From NCBI RefSeq assembly GCF_003605195.1, contig NZ_QYOS01000019.1, positions 124,001-188,000 on the forward strand: a DNA stretch of 64,000 nt, written 5' to 3'. Shown piece after piece: positions 16,367 to 24,597 of the stretch (its first letter is position 1; each line of letters opens with the position of its first letter). Position numbers and translations under genes: made by a program. This DNA comes from Aurantiacibacter odishensis. GTDB lineage: Bacteria; Pseudomonadota; Alphaproteobacteria; Sphingomonadales; Sphingomonadaceae. The notes under the pieces are model-generated. The model worked only from the letters and a program-made list of their open reading frames with translations, was not told the origin of the DNA and ran no database searches.

Positions 16367-16890
16367 TGGCTACCGAAGAAAACAACACCGCCAACGACCT
16401 GTCCGACCTGAAGGACGTGGTGGGCGATGCGCCTGCTGCCGATGCCGGTGAAGGCGAAACCGCCGCTCCCGCCGCGCCGCTGCGCGAGCAGGAACTGGAC
16501 GAGCATGGCCGCGCCTACGCCACCGGTCGCCGCAAGGACGCCACCGCCCGCGTGTGGATCAAGCCCGGCACCGGCAAGGTCACCGTCAACGGCAAGGACC
16601 AGGAAGTCTACTTCGCCCGTCCGACGCTGCGCCTCGTGATCAACCAGCCGTTTACGATCTCCGACCGTGAAGGCCAGTATGACGTGATCGCCACCTGTTC
16701 CGGCGGCGGCCTCTCCGGCCAGGCCGGCGCGGTGAAGCACGGCATCAGCCAGGCGCTGAGCAAGTTCGAGCCAGCCCTGCGCGGCACGATCAAGGCTGCT
16801 GGCTTCCTCACCCGCGACAGCCGCGTGGTGGAACGCAAGAAGTACGGCCGCGCCAAGGCACGCCGCAGCTTCCAGTTCAGCAAGCGCTAA
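16366..16890 (+). CDS. rpsI: 30S ribosomal protein S9 with an acidic N-terminal extension
   Basis: The C-terminal ~130 residues are a standard S9 ([18 protein letters not shown], then KVTVNGKD, then [19 protein letters not shown] and the terminal FQFSKR that reaches the tRNA site). The first ~45 residues are extra and acidic ([20 protein letters not shown], then [10 protein letters not shown]), making the protein 174 residues against the usual ~130. Such extensions occur in some alphaproteobacteria. It is coupled to rplM and followed by a terminator. Confidence 0.97.
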   Translation: MATEENNTANDLSDLKDVVGDAPAADAGEGETAAPAAPLREQELDEHGRAYATGRRKDATARVWIKPGTGKVTVNGKDQEVYFARPTLRLVINQPFTISDREGQYDVIATCSGGGLSGQAGAVKHGISQALSKFEPALRGTIKAAGFLTRDSRVVERKKYGRAKARRSFQFSKR

Positions 16891-16942
16891 GTATCGGCGC
16901 GCTACAGCGCGTCTCAAGAGTTTCCTCGACGGAGGAAAATGC

Positions 16943-16975
16943 GAAGGGCGGCCCCCACGAAGGGTCGCCCTTTTT
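16943..16975 (+). terminator. Intrinsic terminator of rplM-rpsI
   Basis: GGGCGGCCC pairs with GGGTCGCCC (one mismatch) around a ccacgaa loop and is followed by five T. It lies 55 nt after the rpsI stop and also separates that operon from the leftward response-regulator gene. Confidence 0.85.
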
Positions 16976-17000
16976 GCATTGGGGGATAAGTGGTCGGGTT

Positions 17001-17381
17001 CTAGTGGACCTTCTGGCCTTCGAGCAGCGCATCGACTCCGCCGAGCAGGCTATCGATGCTCAGCGGCTTGGCGAGATAACCGCCCGCACCGGCGCGGCGG
17101 ATGCCTTCCTCGTCCAGTTTGCCGGCGTAGGCAGTGATCGCGAGGATGGGGATATGCTGCGTGCGCGGGTTCTTCTTGATCTCGCGGATCAGCTTGCGGC
17201 CCGACACGTGCGGCAGGTGGATATCCATGGTGATGATATCGGGTGCGAAACTGTCTACCGCGTCGAGCACGCGCGCGCCATCGTCCACGAGCATAAGCTC
17301 GTAGCCGCGCTGCTTGAAGACGGCCTCATAGAACATCCGGTTCAGCAGGTCGTCTTCGACGATGAGGACTTTCGTGGTCAT
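17001..17381 (-). CDS. Single-domain response regulator, DivK-like
   Basis: The 126-residue protein is only a receiver domain: acidic pocket E9-D10-D11, phosphorylated Asp53 in MDIHLP, Thr83 and Lys105 (YLAKPL). It aligns well with Caulobacter DivK (VLIVED, MDI.LP.VSG, IPILAIT, KP.S), the regulator that controls cell polarity and CtrA activity through DivJ, PleC and DivL. The usual neighbour pleD is absent, so I give no symbol. The upstream gap holds an AT-rich run (17490-17512, TTAGAATTAAGGATTAAT) that may include a promoter. Confidence 0.88.
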   Translation of the reverse strand: MTTKVLIVEDDLLNRMFYEAVFKQRGYELMLVDDGARVLDAVDSFAPDIITMDIHLPHVSGRKLIREIKKNPRTQHIPILAITAYAGKLDEEGIRRAGAGGYLAKPLSIDSLLGGVDALLEGQKVH

Positions 17382-17545
17382 GTCAGCAACTTACGTGGAA
17401 ATTTCCCAATTCGATCCTTTGCTTGCGACAAACCGGCCCGAAAAGGCGGTGGGTTGACTTTCGCTGGTCCGATTTCACGCAGTAACGCTTTAGAATTAAG
17501 GATTAATAGCTAGTCGTTATAGCTGATTACCGGCAAGATTCACGA

Positions 17546-18403
17546 TCAATGTACGGGGGGATCTGTGCGCGGGACCTTTCCGACGGGGGCCACGGGCTCT
17601 CCCTTTTCTCGCGGAGGCATGGCGTCTTCCGGCACATCTCCGATCATCATGTCGCGTGTACGCACGTCTTCCAGATTGCGTACGCGCACGGTCAGGTCTT
17701 TACCGTCCCACGTCAGTTCGTTGAAACTGGGAGGTGTCGAGCGAACCCGCTGCGACAGTGTGCCCGCGCCGATCATGCGAACCTGGCCGTGGACCGTTTC
17801 CTCCATGATATCGAAAGCATCGTGCACGTGGCCGGACAGGACCGCGAGCACCGGGCGCTGAGCGAGTTCGTTCAGCGCATTCTGCCCGTGCTTCGTCAGC
17901 GCCGTGCCCTGCGTGCCGACCTCGCGCAAGGGATGGTGCACGGCTACCAGTGCCTGCACCCCGGCGGGCAACTCGTCGATTGCGGTCAGGCACCTTTTCA
18001 GCGCCGCATCCGTCACCCAGCCTTTCGACCAGTTCAGGCGCGGCTGCCAGCGGCGGACCGTCTTCAAAGGCACGATGGCAAGTCCGGGGAGGTCGATCTC
18101 GGCCTCGACCTTGTCGGCGATGCCACGGATGCGCTTGTATGGGTCGAAGAACCGCTCGATCGGGTTGAAATAGGGCAAGTCGTGATTGCCCACTTCCACC
18201 GTCACCGGCGCGTCGAGCGACTTGATCCAGCGGCAGGCGGCATCGAACTCGCGATGCCGGGCGCGCATGGTCAGGTCGCCCGTGATGGCGACGGCGTCGG
18301 GCTGCCGCTCGGCGATTTCCTGCTTCACCCAGTCGAGTGCGCGGTTGTCCTCCAGGCCGAAGTGAATGTCGGAAAGGTGGAAGAGCAGCTTTCGATCAGT
18401 CAT
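17546..18403 (-). CDS. Calcineurin-like metallophosphoesterase
   Basis: The 285-residue protein has the five metal-site motifs in order: LSDIHFG (residue 10), GDLTMRAR (about 42), GNHDLP (about 72), AVHHPL (about 156) and LSGHVHD (about 190). The family hydrolyses phosphodiesters or phosphomonoesters with two metal ions; cyclic nucleotide or lipid substrates are possible and cannot be told apart here. It overlaps the end of the upstream lipid-kinase-like gene by 8 nt, so the two are probably translated together and may act on related lipids (inference). The C-terminal 40 residues are proline-rich and variable. Confidence 0.91.
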   Translation of the reverse strand: MTDRKLLFHLSDIHFGLEDNRALDWVKQEIAERQPDAVAITGDLTMRARHREFDAACRWIKSLDAPVTVEVGNHDLPYFNPIERFFDPYKRIRGIADKVEAEIDLPGLAIVPLKTVRRWQPRLNWSKGWVTDAALKRCLTAIDELPAGVQALVAVHHPLREVGTQGTALTKHGQNALNELAQRPVLAVLSGHVHDAFDIMEETVHGQVRMIGAGTLSQRVRSTPPSFNELTWDGKDLTVRVRNLEDVRTRDMMIGDVPEDAMPPREKGEPVAPVGKVPRTDPPVH

Positions 18404-19262
18404 TGCCGGGCTTCGCTAGCAGGTCCACTTCGCACGTCACCAGTCGAAACTGCGTGGGCCCTGTCGCTTCTGCCGGTTCACCATCGAGCAGGACGCTGAA
18501 TTCGTCTGCCCCGACGCTCGCCAACAGAAGTTCGTCGGAGTCGCCGATGTGATCGTGCGGTCCCTGACGGAAGTCGTGCTTAGCCAGAGCAAGCAGCTGG
18601 TCGACAAATTCGGCTGTGGTCTCGGCATGATAGGCGTGGACCGCGATACGCTCGTCGTGGGGCTCAAGCAGGAGAAGGGGGTAGCCCTCCGACCTGCCAA
18701 GGGGAGGTTCTGCGCAGCGTAGCGGTTCGTCCTGGAGAGTGTGCGCGAAGGCTTCCCGCGACTCGGTGGCGATGGCGAGGACATCGGTGTTGCGCATGGC
18801 TTCTCGCACGTCGTTCCAGCTGGTGCCCGGCCCGGCCAGCAGGCCAGCGTAGGCATCGCCCAGCGCGCTGCGGATAATGCCTGGTCGGCGCGCCCGCAGA
18901 TCGCCCTTTCCTGCGAGACGCAGCACCTCTTCCATTTCCAGGTCCGCAAACAGGCGGTGGTAAAGCAGGTTCATCGTCCCGCCCGGCAGCACCAGAACCT
19001 GCCCGCCCCAGCCCGCGAGAGCTTTGAGCGCGGCATTAACCGTTCCGTCGCCTGCGAAAATAGCGACAAGGTCGATCCCCCCAGCATCAAGCATGGCGGG
19101 CGTCGGCAGATCGTCGGAAGGAAAGCTGCTGCGATAGGCCACGCGCAGACTGCAATCGGTGCAGCTGGAGCTCATCCGCTCCAGCGTCTCGCGATCATTC
19201 GACCCACTGGCGTCGTTGTGCACCAGCCAGAGCGCGCGTTCCTGTCCCCGGTCATCTTCCAT
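18396..19262 (-). CDS. Diacylglycerol/lipid kinase family protein
   Basis: The 288-residue protein has the DAGK catalytic motifs FAGDGTVNAALKAL (about residue 70) and LPGGTMNLL (about 91), which bind ATP and the lipid head in the YegS/DgkB family. The C-terminal half carries the second domain with strands and LLLASVGADEFSVLLDGEPA. The usual family GDGT and GGT motifs are intact, so it is likely active. It is paired by an 8-nt overlap with the downstream phosphoesterase. The substrate, diacylglycerol or another lipid, is not determined by the sequence. Confidence 0.88.
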   Translation of the reverse strand: MEDDRGQERALWLVHNDASGSNDRETLERMSSSCTDCSLRVAYRSSFPSDDLPTPAMLDAGGIDLVAIFAGDGTVNAALKALAGWGGQVLVLPGGTMNLLYHRLFADLEMEEVLRLAGKGDLRARRPGIIRSALGDAYAGLLAGPGTSWNDVREAMRNTDVLAIATESREAFAHTLQDEPLRCAEPPLGRSEGYPLLLLEPHDERIAVHAYHAETTAEFVDQLLALAKHDFRQGPHDHIGDSDELLLASVGADEFSVLLDGEPAEATGPTQFRLVTCEVDLLAKPGND

Positions 19263-19304
19263 GTGACTGACAGCGCAGGATCGCCCGGCCGGTTCCCGGT
19301 GCCC

Positions 19305-19571
19305 CTATAGCCGCCCTGTCACGATGGACCATGCCGCGCCCAGGTTTATGAGGAAGTAGCCGGCATAGAGCCAAACCCAATGCACCGCGCCTGCCTCGGC
19401 GGCGTAGAGCGCGCCACACAACAGCACGAATTCAAGTGCCAGGCTGGCCGCGCGGGCGCCCTGCAAGGCGCGAGGCGGCATTTCGGACAGCATCCGGTGT
19501 CCGCTGGCGATCACCGCACGGTGGCAGGCGAAATTGCCCATGCCGAGCAGGAAGGTGATGATCAGTGCCAT
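19305..19571 (-). CDS. Small three-segment membrane protein
   Basis: With the start at 19571 (MALIITFLLGMGNFACHRAV) the protein has 88 residues and three hydrophobic stretches, about residues 1-15, 35-52 and 58-80. A GCAGG site precedes the ATG. The frame is open for 68 more codons upstream, but that sequence is charged and unlike a membrane protein N-terminus. I recognise no family. The gene lies 42 nt upstream of the lipid-kinase gene in the same direction and could be co-transcribed. Confidence 0.7.
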   Translation of the reverse strand: MALIITFLLGMGNFACHRAVIASGHRMLSEMPPRALQGARAASLALEFVLLCGALYAAEAGAVHWVWLYAGYFLINLGAAWSIVTGRL

Positions 19572-19749
19572 GGCCTGCCTGTGCCCGATGCGCGCAACAA
19601 TCGCAATGCGTGGGCCTGACAGCTTTCGCAATCTGTCGTTGGTGGAGCCGGATCTGCATTTCGTCGGCCAATGTACCTGCTGGTCGATTGGCAACGCGTG
19701 CATGTCGAGCCTTTGCAGCGCTGCGGCCCAGCCCGGCCTAGATAAGTAA

Positions 19750-19789
19750 TCGCACCGCAGCTGTTCCAGTCCCACCAGCTGCGGTGCGA
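19750..19789 (+). promoter_or_regulatory. Perfect 13-bp hairpin in the urcA leader
   Basis: TCGCACCGCAGCT (19750-19762) and AGCTGCGGTGCGA (19777-19789) are exact inverted repeats around a 14-nt loop. There is no T run, so it is not an intrinsic terminator. It ends 54 nt before the urcA start, followed by repeated GGAGG-type sequence. An mRNA stability or control element, or an operator, is possible. Confidence 0.6.
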
Positions 19790-19843
19790 CCCCCGCGAGG
19801 AGGAGGAGGAGTTCCAGGGACTTGAGGAGGAGGAGAGAAGACC

Positions 19844-20155
19844 ATGAAGACCCCGAAGATCACTTTCGCCCTGGCCCTTGCCGCTGCCGGAATGGCCGCT
19901 GCCCCCACGATGGCGAGCGCCGAAGACACCCAGTCCGTTCGTGTCACTTACGACGATCTCGATCTCAGCACCCAGAACGGGATCGAAGAGCTGGAGAGGC
20001 GCATCGATCGCGCTGCACGGCAGATCTGCGGCAACGCCGAGCGCACCGGCACCCATCTGCGCAATCGCGAAGCCCGCGCATGCGTCGCCGAGACCAAGGA
20101 GCGGATTAACGAACAATTCGCGCAAGTGGTCGACAGCGCTCAGCGCGGCGGCTGA
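19844..20155 (+). CDS. UrcA family protein
   Basis: The 103-residue protein has a signal peptide (MKTPKITFALALAAAGMAAA, cleaved near MASAEDT) and the UrcA pattern: SVRVTYDDLDLSTQNGIEEL, RRIDRAARQICG and ACVAETKERIN, with the two cysteines likely disulfide-bonded. UrcA-like proteins are small, exported and mainly found in sphingomonads and caulobacters; their role is not established. The leader is unusual: two purine blocks (GGAGGAGGAGG at 19798 and again near 19827) precede the ATG, the second acting as ribosome site. Confidence 0.92.
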   Translation: MKTPKITFALALAAAGMAAAPTMASAEDTQSVRVTYDDLDLSTQNGIEELERRIDRAARQICGNAERTGTHLRNREARACVAETKERINEQFAQVVDSAQRGG

Positions 20156-20180
20156 TAGCGAAACCCATCACACGGAGATG

Positions 20181-20212
20181 AGGGCGCTTTCTCAGAAAAG
20201 CGCCCTTTCTCG
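20181..20212 (+). terminator. Intrinsic terminator of urcA
   Basis: AGGGCGCTTT (20181-20190) pairs with AAAGCGCCCT (20197-20206) around a 6-nt loop, followed by TTCTC. It lies 26 nt after the urcA stop and just before the end of the convergent LytTR gene. Confidence 0.82.
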
Positions 20213-20244
20213 TATGCCTTCCAAATCGCCTAAAACATAGAACC

Positions 20245-20991
20245 TCAGCGCCCGGCCATCGCCTTGACCTTCTTGAGATAGGTGCGCCCGATCCGAAGCT
20301 CTTCTCCGTCGGCAAGTTCCGCACACCAGACGCCCAGACCTTCATGCTTCAGGCCGGTGATGAAATCTCTGCGCAGAATGGTGGACCGGTGAATGCGGAT
20401 GAACTTGTCCGGGTCGAGCTTTTCCTCGAGGCCGGCAATGGTCTGCAGCAGCAGGTAGCTGGTTTCGCCCACGTGCAGGCGCACGTAATCGCGCTCTGCA
20501 TCGATGCGAAAGACTTCGGCTGCGTCGATCCGCAGCAGTTCGGAGCGATGCGGCACCCAGAACTCGCTGAGCCACTCGCTCTCGTCCTGTCCGCTTCCGG
20601 CACCCCGCGACTTTCGCGAAAGGGCGCGTTCTATGGCTCGCTCCAGCCGCTCGGTCGCAACAGGTTTCAGCACGTAATCGACCGCTTCAAGGTCGAATGC
20701 CTCGACAGCGAAGTTTTCATGCGCGGTTACGAAGATAACGGCGGGCGGCGCAATCATCTTGCCTGCTTCCGCCGCGACTTGCAGCCCGTCCTTTCCTGGC
20801 ATCGTCATGTCGAGCAGCAGGAGATCAGGGTTGAGTTTCTCCGACAGGCGAAGTGCTGATTCGCCATCGCTTGCCGTGCCGATAACCTGCAACTGCGGCA
20901 ATTCGGCGCACAGCACCTGCATCCGTTCGATCGCGAGGGGTTCATCATCCACGATCAGCGTACGCAATGTACCGTTGTCGTTGCTGTTCAC
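20245..20991 (-). CDS. LytTR-family response regulator
   Basis: The 248-residue protein has a receiver domain (acid pair D15-D16, phospho-Asp61 in LLLLDMTMPG, Lys108 in VLKPVA) and a LytTR DNA-binding domain at about 145-245 (DAAEVFRIDAERDYVRLHV, then RIHRSTILRRDFITGL). It starts with GTG at 20991, overlapping the histidine kinase stop in GTGA, so the two form a coupled two-component pair. LytTR regulators bind direct repeats near their targets; I did not find a self-evident site here. The sensed signal is unknown. Confidence 0.94.
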   Translation of the reverse strand: MNSNDNGTLRTLIVDDEPLAIERMQVLCAELPQLQVIGTASDGESALRLSEKLNPDLLLLDMTMPGKDGLQVAAEAGKMIAPPAVIFVTAHENFAVEAFDLEAVDYVLKPVATERLERAIERALSRKSRGAGSGQDESEWLSEFWVPHRSELLRIDAAEVFRIDAERDYVRLHVGETSYLLLQTIAGLEEKLDPDKFIRIHRSTILRRDFITGLKHEGLGVWCAELADGEELRIGRTYLKKVKAMAGR

Positions 20992-22175
20992 GCTGCCACC
21001 CTCTCCTTGATGCGTTTCAGCGGCATACGCAGGTGTGTTGCATAACCGCCGGGCACCTGCCCGGATACGACCGTCGCCTCGTTGCCGAAACGCGCTTCCA
21101 GCCGCTGCCTTACGTTGGTGAGGCCGATGCCGAAGCCGGGGCGGGTGTCGTCGCGATCTTCCGCGCTCTGGCCATTGTCGGAAATGGTCACCACCAGCCG
21201 GTCGTACTCCTCGCGCGCGGAGAGGGTGATCGTCACCTGACCCGAAGACGGCGCCACGGCGTGTTTCACCGAGTTCTCGATCAGGGGTTGCAGGATCATG
21301 CCGGGAATCAGCGCATTCTCCAACTCGGCCGGAATGTCGTAGATCGTTCGCAGGCGCAGCGGGAAGCGAACGGCCTCGATCTCGAGATAGAGCTTCTGCA
21401 AGTGAATTTCCTCGCGCAGCGGCACGTCAGACGTGGTGTCATCCGCCAGGCTGCGGCGATAGAACGTACTGATGGTCTGGATCATCCGTTCGGCCGCGTC
21501 GGTCTTGCCGGTCAGCACGAGCGCGGAGAGCGAGTTCAGGGTGTTGAAAAGGAAGTGCGGGTTCACCTGGTAGCGCAGCGATCGCAACTCCGCAGCCTTG
21601 GCGGCGTTGCGGAACTGCTGTTCGCGCCGCTCGGCATCGCGGGCCTTCTCACCCGTCAGCAGGGCGAGGTAGAGCGCGCACCACGCCAGCAGCAGGAAAT
21701 ACCGGCTGAAGGCGATCTCGATCAACTGCTGGTAAGTGCCGATCGTCACCAGTTCGGAAAGGTCGGTCAGCAGCGCCTCCCGCCCGCTTTCCGCATCCAG
21801 CCCGCGCGCTTCGGCAAATTCCTGCAGCACCTTGTCGTTCAGCGCACTCTGCATGTCGGCGAAGATGACGGTGTTGGCCTGCGCGCACAGCAGGGCGGCT
21901 GGCATGGCCAGCAACAGCGCGGCGACGATCTTGATCCATAGGGGCTTGCCGTCGAACGGGCGCAGCACGATCCACAGGCCGAGGGTAATGATGATACCGA
22001 CCGACACGGACAACACGCGCAACCAGACGATCTGGTCGGCAAAGTCCATGTCCAGCAATTCCGCGCGCAGTGTGACGATGACAAAATAGGTCGCCCACAA
22101 TCCGAAGATCGAGGCGAGTACCGTCTTGAAAGGCACGCGGGACGTGTGCTTTTCCGGTTTAGCCGCAAATTCCAT
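20988..22175 (-). CDS. LytS/YehU-type sensor histidine kinase
   Basis: The 395-residue protein has four hydrophobic segments (about residues 19-35, 50-72, 80-100 and 155-175), with a probable exported loop between 100 and 150, then a His_kinase domain whose phospho-acceptor is His207 in QVNPHFLFNTL. The ATPase part has LIENSVKHAV (N box) and TISDNG...GFGIGLTNVRQRL (G boxes). It passes phosphate to the LytTR regulator that overlaps its stop. The membrane region matches no sensory domain I know. Confidence 0.93.
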   Translation of the reverse strand: MEFAAKPEKHTSRVPFKTVLASIFGLWATYFVIVTLRAELLDMDFADQIVWLRVLSVSVGIIITLGLWIVLRPFDGKPLWIKIVAALLLAMPAALLCAQANTVIFADMQSALNDKVLQEFAEARGLDAESGREALLTDLSELVTIGTYQQLIEIAFSRYFLLLAWCALYLALLTGEKARDAERREQQFRNAAKAAELRSLRYQVNPHFLFNTLNSLSALVLTGKTDAAERMIQTISTFYRRSLADDTTSDVPLREEIHLQKLYLEIEAVRFPLRLRTIYDIPAELENALIPGMILQPLIENSVKHAVAPSSGQVTITLSAREEYDRLVVTISDNGQSAEDRDDTRPGFGIGLTNVRQRLEARFGNEATVVSGQVPGGYATHLRMPLKRIKERVAA

Positions 22176-22276
22176 GCAGCCGGTCTAGCCCAGAGGGCTC
22201 GAAGCAACCAGTCCGGATAGCGATTTCCATCGAAGGCCCTGTGTCATTGGTCGAACACGGGCGCGCCGGAAACCGC

Positions 22277-23803
22277 CTACTTCGCGCCCAGCAGACCCTC
22301 TTCGCGAATCTTCTCGCGCCAGTGCAGCGGGGCGAGGGTGTGAACGTTGTTTCCCTGCGAATCGACCGCGACCGTCACCGGCATGTCCTTCACAGTGAAT
22401 TCGTAGATGGCCTCCATGCCCAGTTCCTCGAAGGCAACGACCTTCGATTCCTTGATCGCGCGCGCTACCAGGTAGGCTGCACCGCCCGTGGCCATCAGGT
22501 AGGCAACCTTGAAGCGGCTGATCACGTCCACCGCGTCTGCCCCGCGTTCAGCCTTGCCGATCATCGCGAGCAGGCCTTGGTCGAGCATCATTTCGGTGAA
22601 CTTGTCCATGCGAGTTGCCGTAGTGGGGCCTGCCGGACCGACGACTTCGCCCATCACCGGGTCCACGGGGCCGACATAGTAGATGGCGCGCCCTCTGAAA
22701 TCGACTGGCAGTTCCTCGCCCGCGTCCAGCATGTCCTTGATCTTCTTGTGCGCAGCATCCCGCCCGGTCAGCATCTTGCCGTTCAGCAGCAGGCGATCGC
22801 CGTGCTGCCAGCTTGCCACCTCCTCCGGCGTCAGATTGTCGAGGTCAACCCGCTTGGCTTCGGCATCCGGCTCCCATTGTACGTCCGGCCATGCGTCGAG
22901 ATCGGGCTGGGGCAGGTAGGCGGGGCCGCTGCCGTCGAGAGTTACGTGCGCATGACGCGTGGCCGCGCAGTTGGGTATCATCGCAACCGGCTTTCCTGCG
23001 GCATGGCAGGGCCAGTCGAGAATCTTCACGTCCAGCACGGTGGAAAGCCCGCCAAGACCCTGCGCACCCACGCCTTGCGCATTTACCGCATCGAAGATGT
23101 CGATCCGCAATTGCTCAATGTCGGTTTGCGCGCCGCGCTGCTTCAACTGGGCCATGTCGATCGGGTCCATCAGGCTTTGCTTGGCAAGCTTCATGCAGTG
23201 CTCTGCCGTGCCGCCGATGCCGATGCCCAGCATACCCGGCGGACACCAGCCCGCACCCATCGAGGGGATCTGCTCCAGCACCCATTCGATGATGTTGTCG
23301 CTGGGGTTCATCATCTTGAACTTGGACTTGTTCTCGCTGCCGCCGCCCTTGGCAGCCACGTCTACGCCGACGGTCTTGCCCGGCACCATTTCCACGGACA
23401 GGACGCACGGCGTATTGTCGCGGGTGTTGCGGCGGGTGAAAGCGGGATCGGCGAGGATCGAGGCGCGCAACTTGTTATTCTCGTTGTTGTAGGCCCGCCG
23501 CACGCCTTCATCGACCACTTCCTGCAGGCTCCTGTCCGATTCGAGGCGGCAGTCCTGCCCCCATTTCAGGAACACGTTGACGATGCCGGTGTCCTGGCAG
23601 ATCGGGCGGTGCCCTTCCGCGCACATGCGGCTGTTGGTCAGGATCTGGGCGATGGCGTCCTTGGCCGCAGGACCCTGCTCCGCCTTGTAAGCTTCGCCCA
23701 GTGCCTGGATGTAATCCATGGGGTGGTAGTATGAGATGTATTGCAGCGCGTCGGCAACCGTTTCGATCAGGTCTTCCTCGCGGATCGTAATCATGTCGGT
23801 CAT
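22277..23803 (-). CDS. Fumarate hydratase, class I (Fe-S)
   Basis: The 508-residue enzyme is the single-chain class I fumarase that interconverts fumarate and malate in the citric acid cycle with a 4Fe-4S cluster. Candidate cluster cysteines are visible in RPICQDTG and GAGWCPPGMLG, plus one in the ILDWPCHAAGKP or CAATRHAH stretch. ATG 23803 is preferred (AGGAG site 10 nt upstream). Class I enzymes are oxygen-sensitive and depend on the Fe-S machinery, of which SUF genes and ErpA are also in this window. It stands alone, divergent from the methyltransferase gene. Confidence 0.95.
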   Translation of the reverse strand: MTDMITIREEDLIETVADALQYISYYHPMDYIQALGEAYKAEQGPAAKDAIAQILTNSRMCAEGHRPICQDTGIVNVFLKWGQDCRLESDRSLQEVVDEGVRRAYNNENNKLRASILADPAFTRRNTRDNTPCVLSVEMVPGKTVGVDVAAKGGGSENKSKFKMMNPSDNIIEWVLEQIPSMGAGWCPPGMLGIGIGGTAEHCMKLAKQSLMDPIDMAQLKQRGAQTDIEQLRIDIFDAVNAQGVGAQGLGGLSTVLDVKILDWPCHAAGKPVAMIPNCAATRHAHVTLDGSGPAYLPQPDLDAWPDVQWEPDAEAKRVDLDNLTPEEVASWQHGDRLLLNGKMLTGRDAAHKKIKDMLDAGEELPVDFRGRAIYYVGPVDPVMGEVVGPAGPTTATRMDKFTEMMLDQGLLAMIGKAERGADAVDVISRFKVAYLMATGGAAYLVARAIKESKVVAFEELGMEAIYEFTVKDMPVTVAVDSQGNNVHTLAPLHWREKIREEGLLGAK

Positions 23804-23977
23804 AGCTTGGGCACTCCTGTTGAACCGCTCGCCCATAGGCGCGGGCCGCCCGGTTCGTCAAAACGCTTTCGTCGAGCCTGGATGGCATCGTGACGAATTG
23901 CGACAACGGGGCCATTGCCCGCATCGACTGCAATCCCTAAGGCACTTTTCGTCCATCAAACGCGAGAGTTTCCAGCC

Positions 23978-24595
23978 GTGATTTCCGATCCGCTCGATGC
24001 AGCAGAAGCCGCAAACACCACACATGACCGCGCCCGCCGCGCGATGATCGACAGTCAGTTGCGCACCAGCGGGGTGAACACGCCTCTGGTGATTCGCCGC
24101 ATGGGCGAAGTCGCGCGCGAGGATTACGTGCCCGCCGCCAGCAAGGGCGTCGCCTATGTCGACCGCGCGATCAAGCTGGAGAACGGAGCCTGGCTGCCCG
24201 CACCGCTGGTACAGGGCAAGATGCTGGAAGAAGCCGCACCCAAGGGAAGCGAGAAGGCCATCGTCGTCGATGCAGGCTCCGGCTACCTGGCCGAACTGTT
24301 CCGCCCACTGGTGGCCGAACTCACCGTGATCAGCCCCGAGGAAGCGGTGGGCAAAAGCACCAAGGGTAAAGGTGCCGACCTGCTGGTGATCGACGGCGCG
24401 GTTGAGGAAATCCCCGCTGCTCTCGCCAAGCGACTGGCGGATGGTGCGAAGATCGTCACCGGCATGGTGAGCAAGGGCGTGACTCGCATTGCAGTGGGTC
24501 GCAAGTCTGAAAGCGGCGTATCGCTGATGCCGGTCTACGACATCGGCATCCCGCAGCTGCACGAATTCGACAAGCCGAAGGGCTGGAGCTTCTGA
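23978..24595 (+). CDS. Protein-L-isoaspartate O-methyltransferase family protein
   Basis: The 205-residue protein matches the PCMT family at RARRAMIDSQLRTSGV, REDYVPAA and VQGKMLEEA, and has a reduced SAM motif I (VVDAGSGYLAELF). Compared with Pcm it is short in the middle. That may mean altered or lost activity. The likely start is GTG at 23978; the open frame begins earlier with a TTG but the family N-terminus fits GTG. It lies 2 nt upstream of tolC in the same direction, a pairing that makes a housekeeping role in envelope maintenance plausible but unproven. Confidence 0.85.
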   Translation: MISDPLDAAEAANTTHDRARRAMIDSQLRTSGVNTPLVIRRMGEVAREDYVPAASKGVAYVDRAIKLENGAWLPAPLVQGKMLEEAAPKGSEKAIVVDAGSGYLAELFRPLVAELTVISPEEAVGKSTKGKGADLLVIDGAVEEIPAALAKRLADGAKIVTGMVSKGVTRIAVGRKSESGVSLMPVYDIGIPQLHEFDKPKGWSF

Positions 24596-24597
24596 CA

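Noticed and set aside
17490-17512. CtrA box upstream of the DivK-like gene
   Set aside because: TTAA half-sites occur with a 3-nt rather than the required 7-nt spacing, so the match fails.
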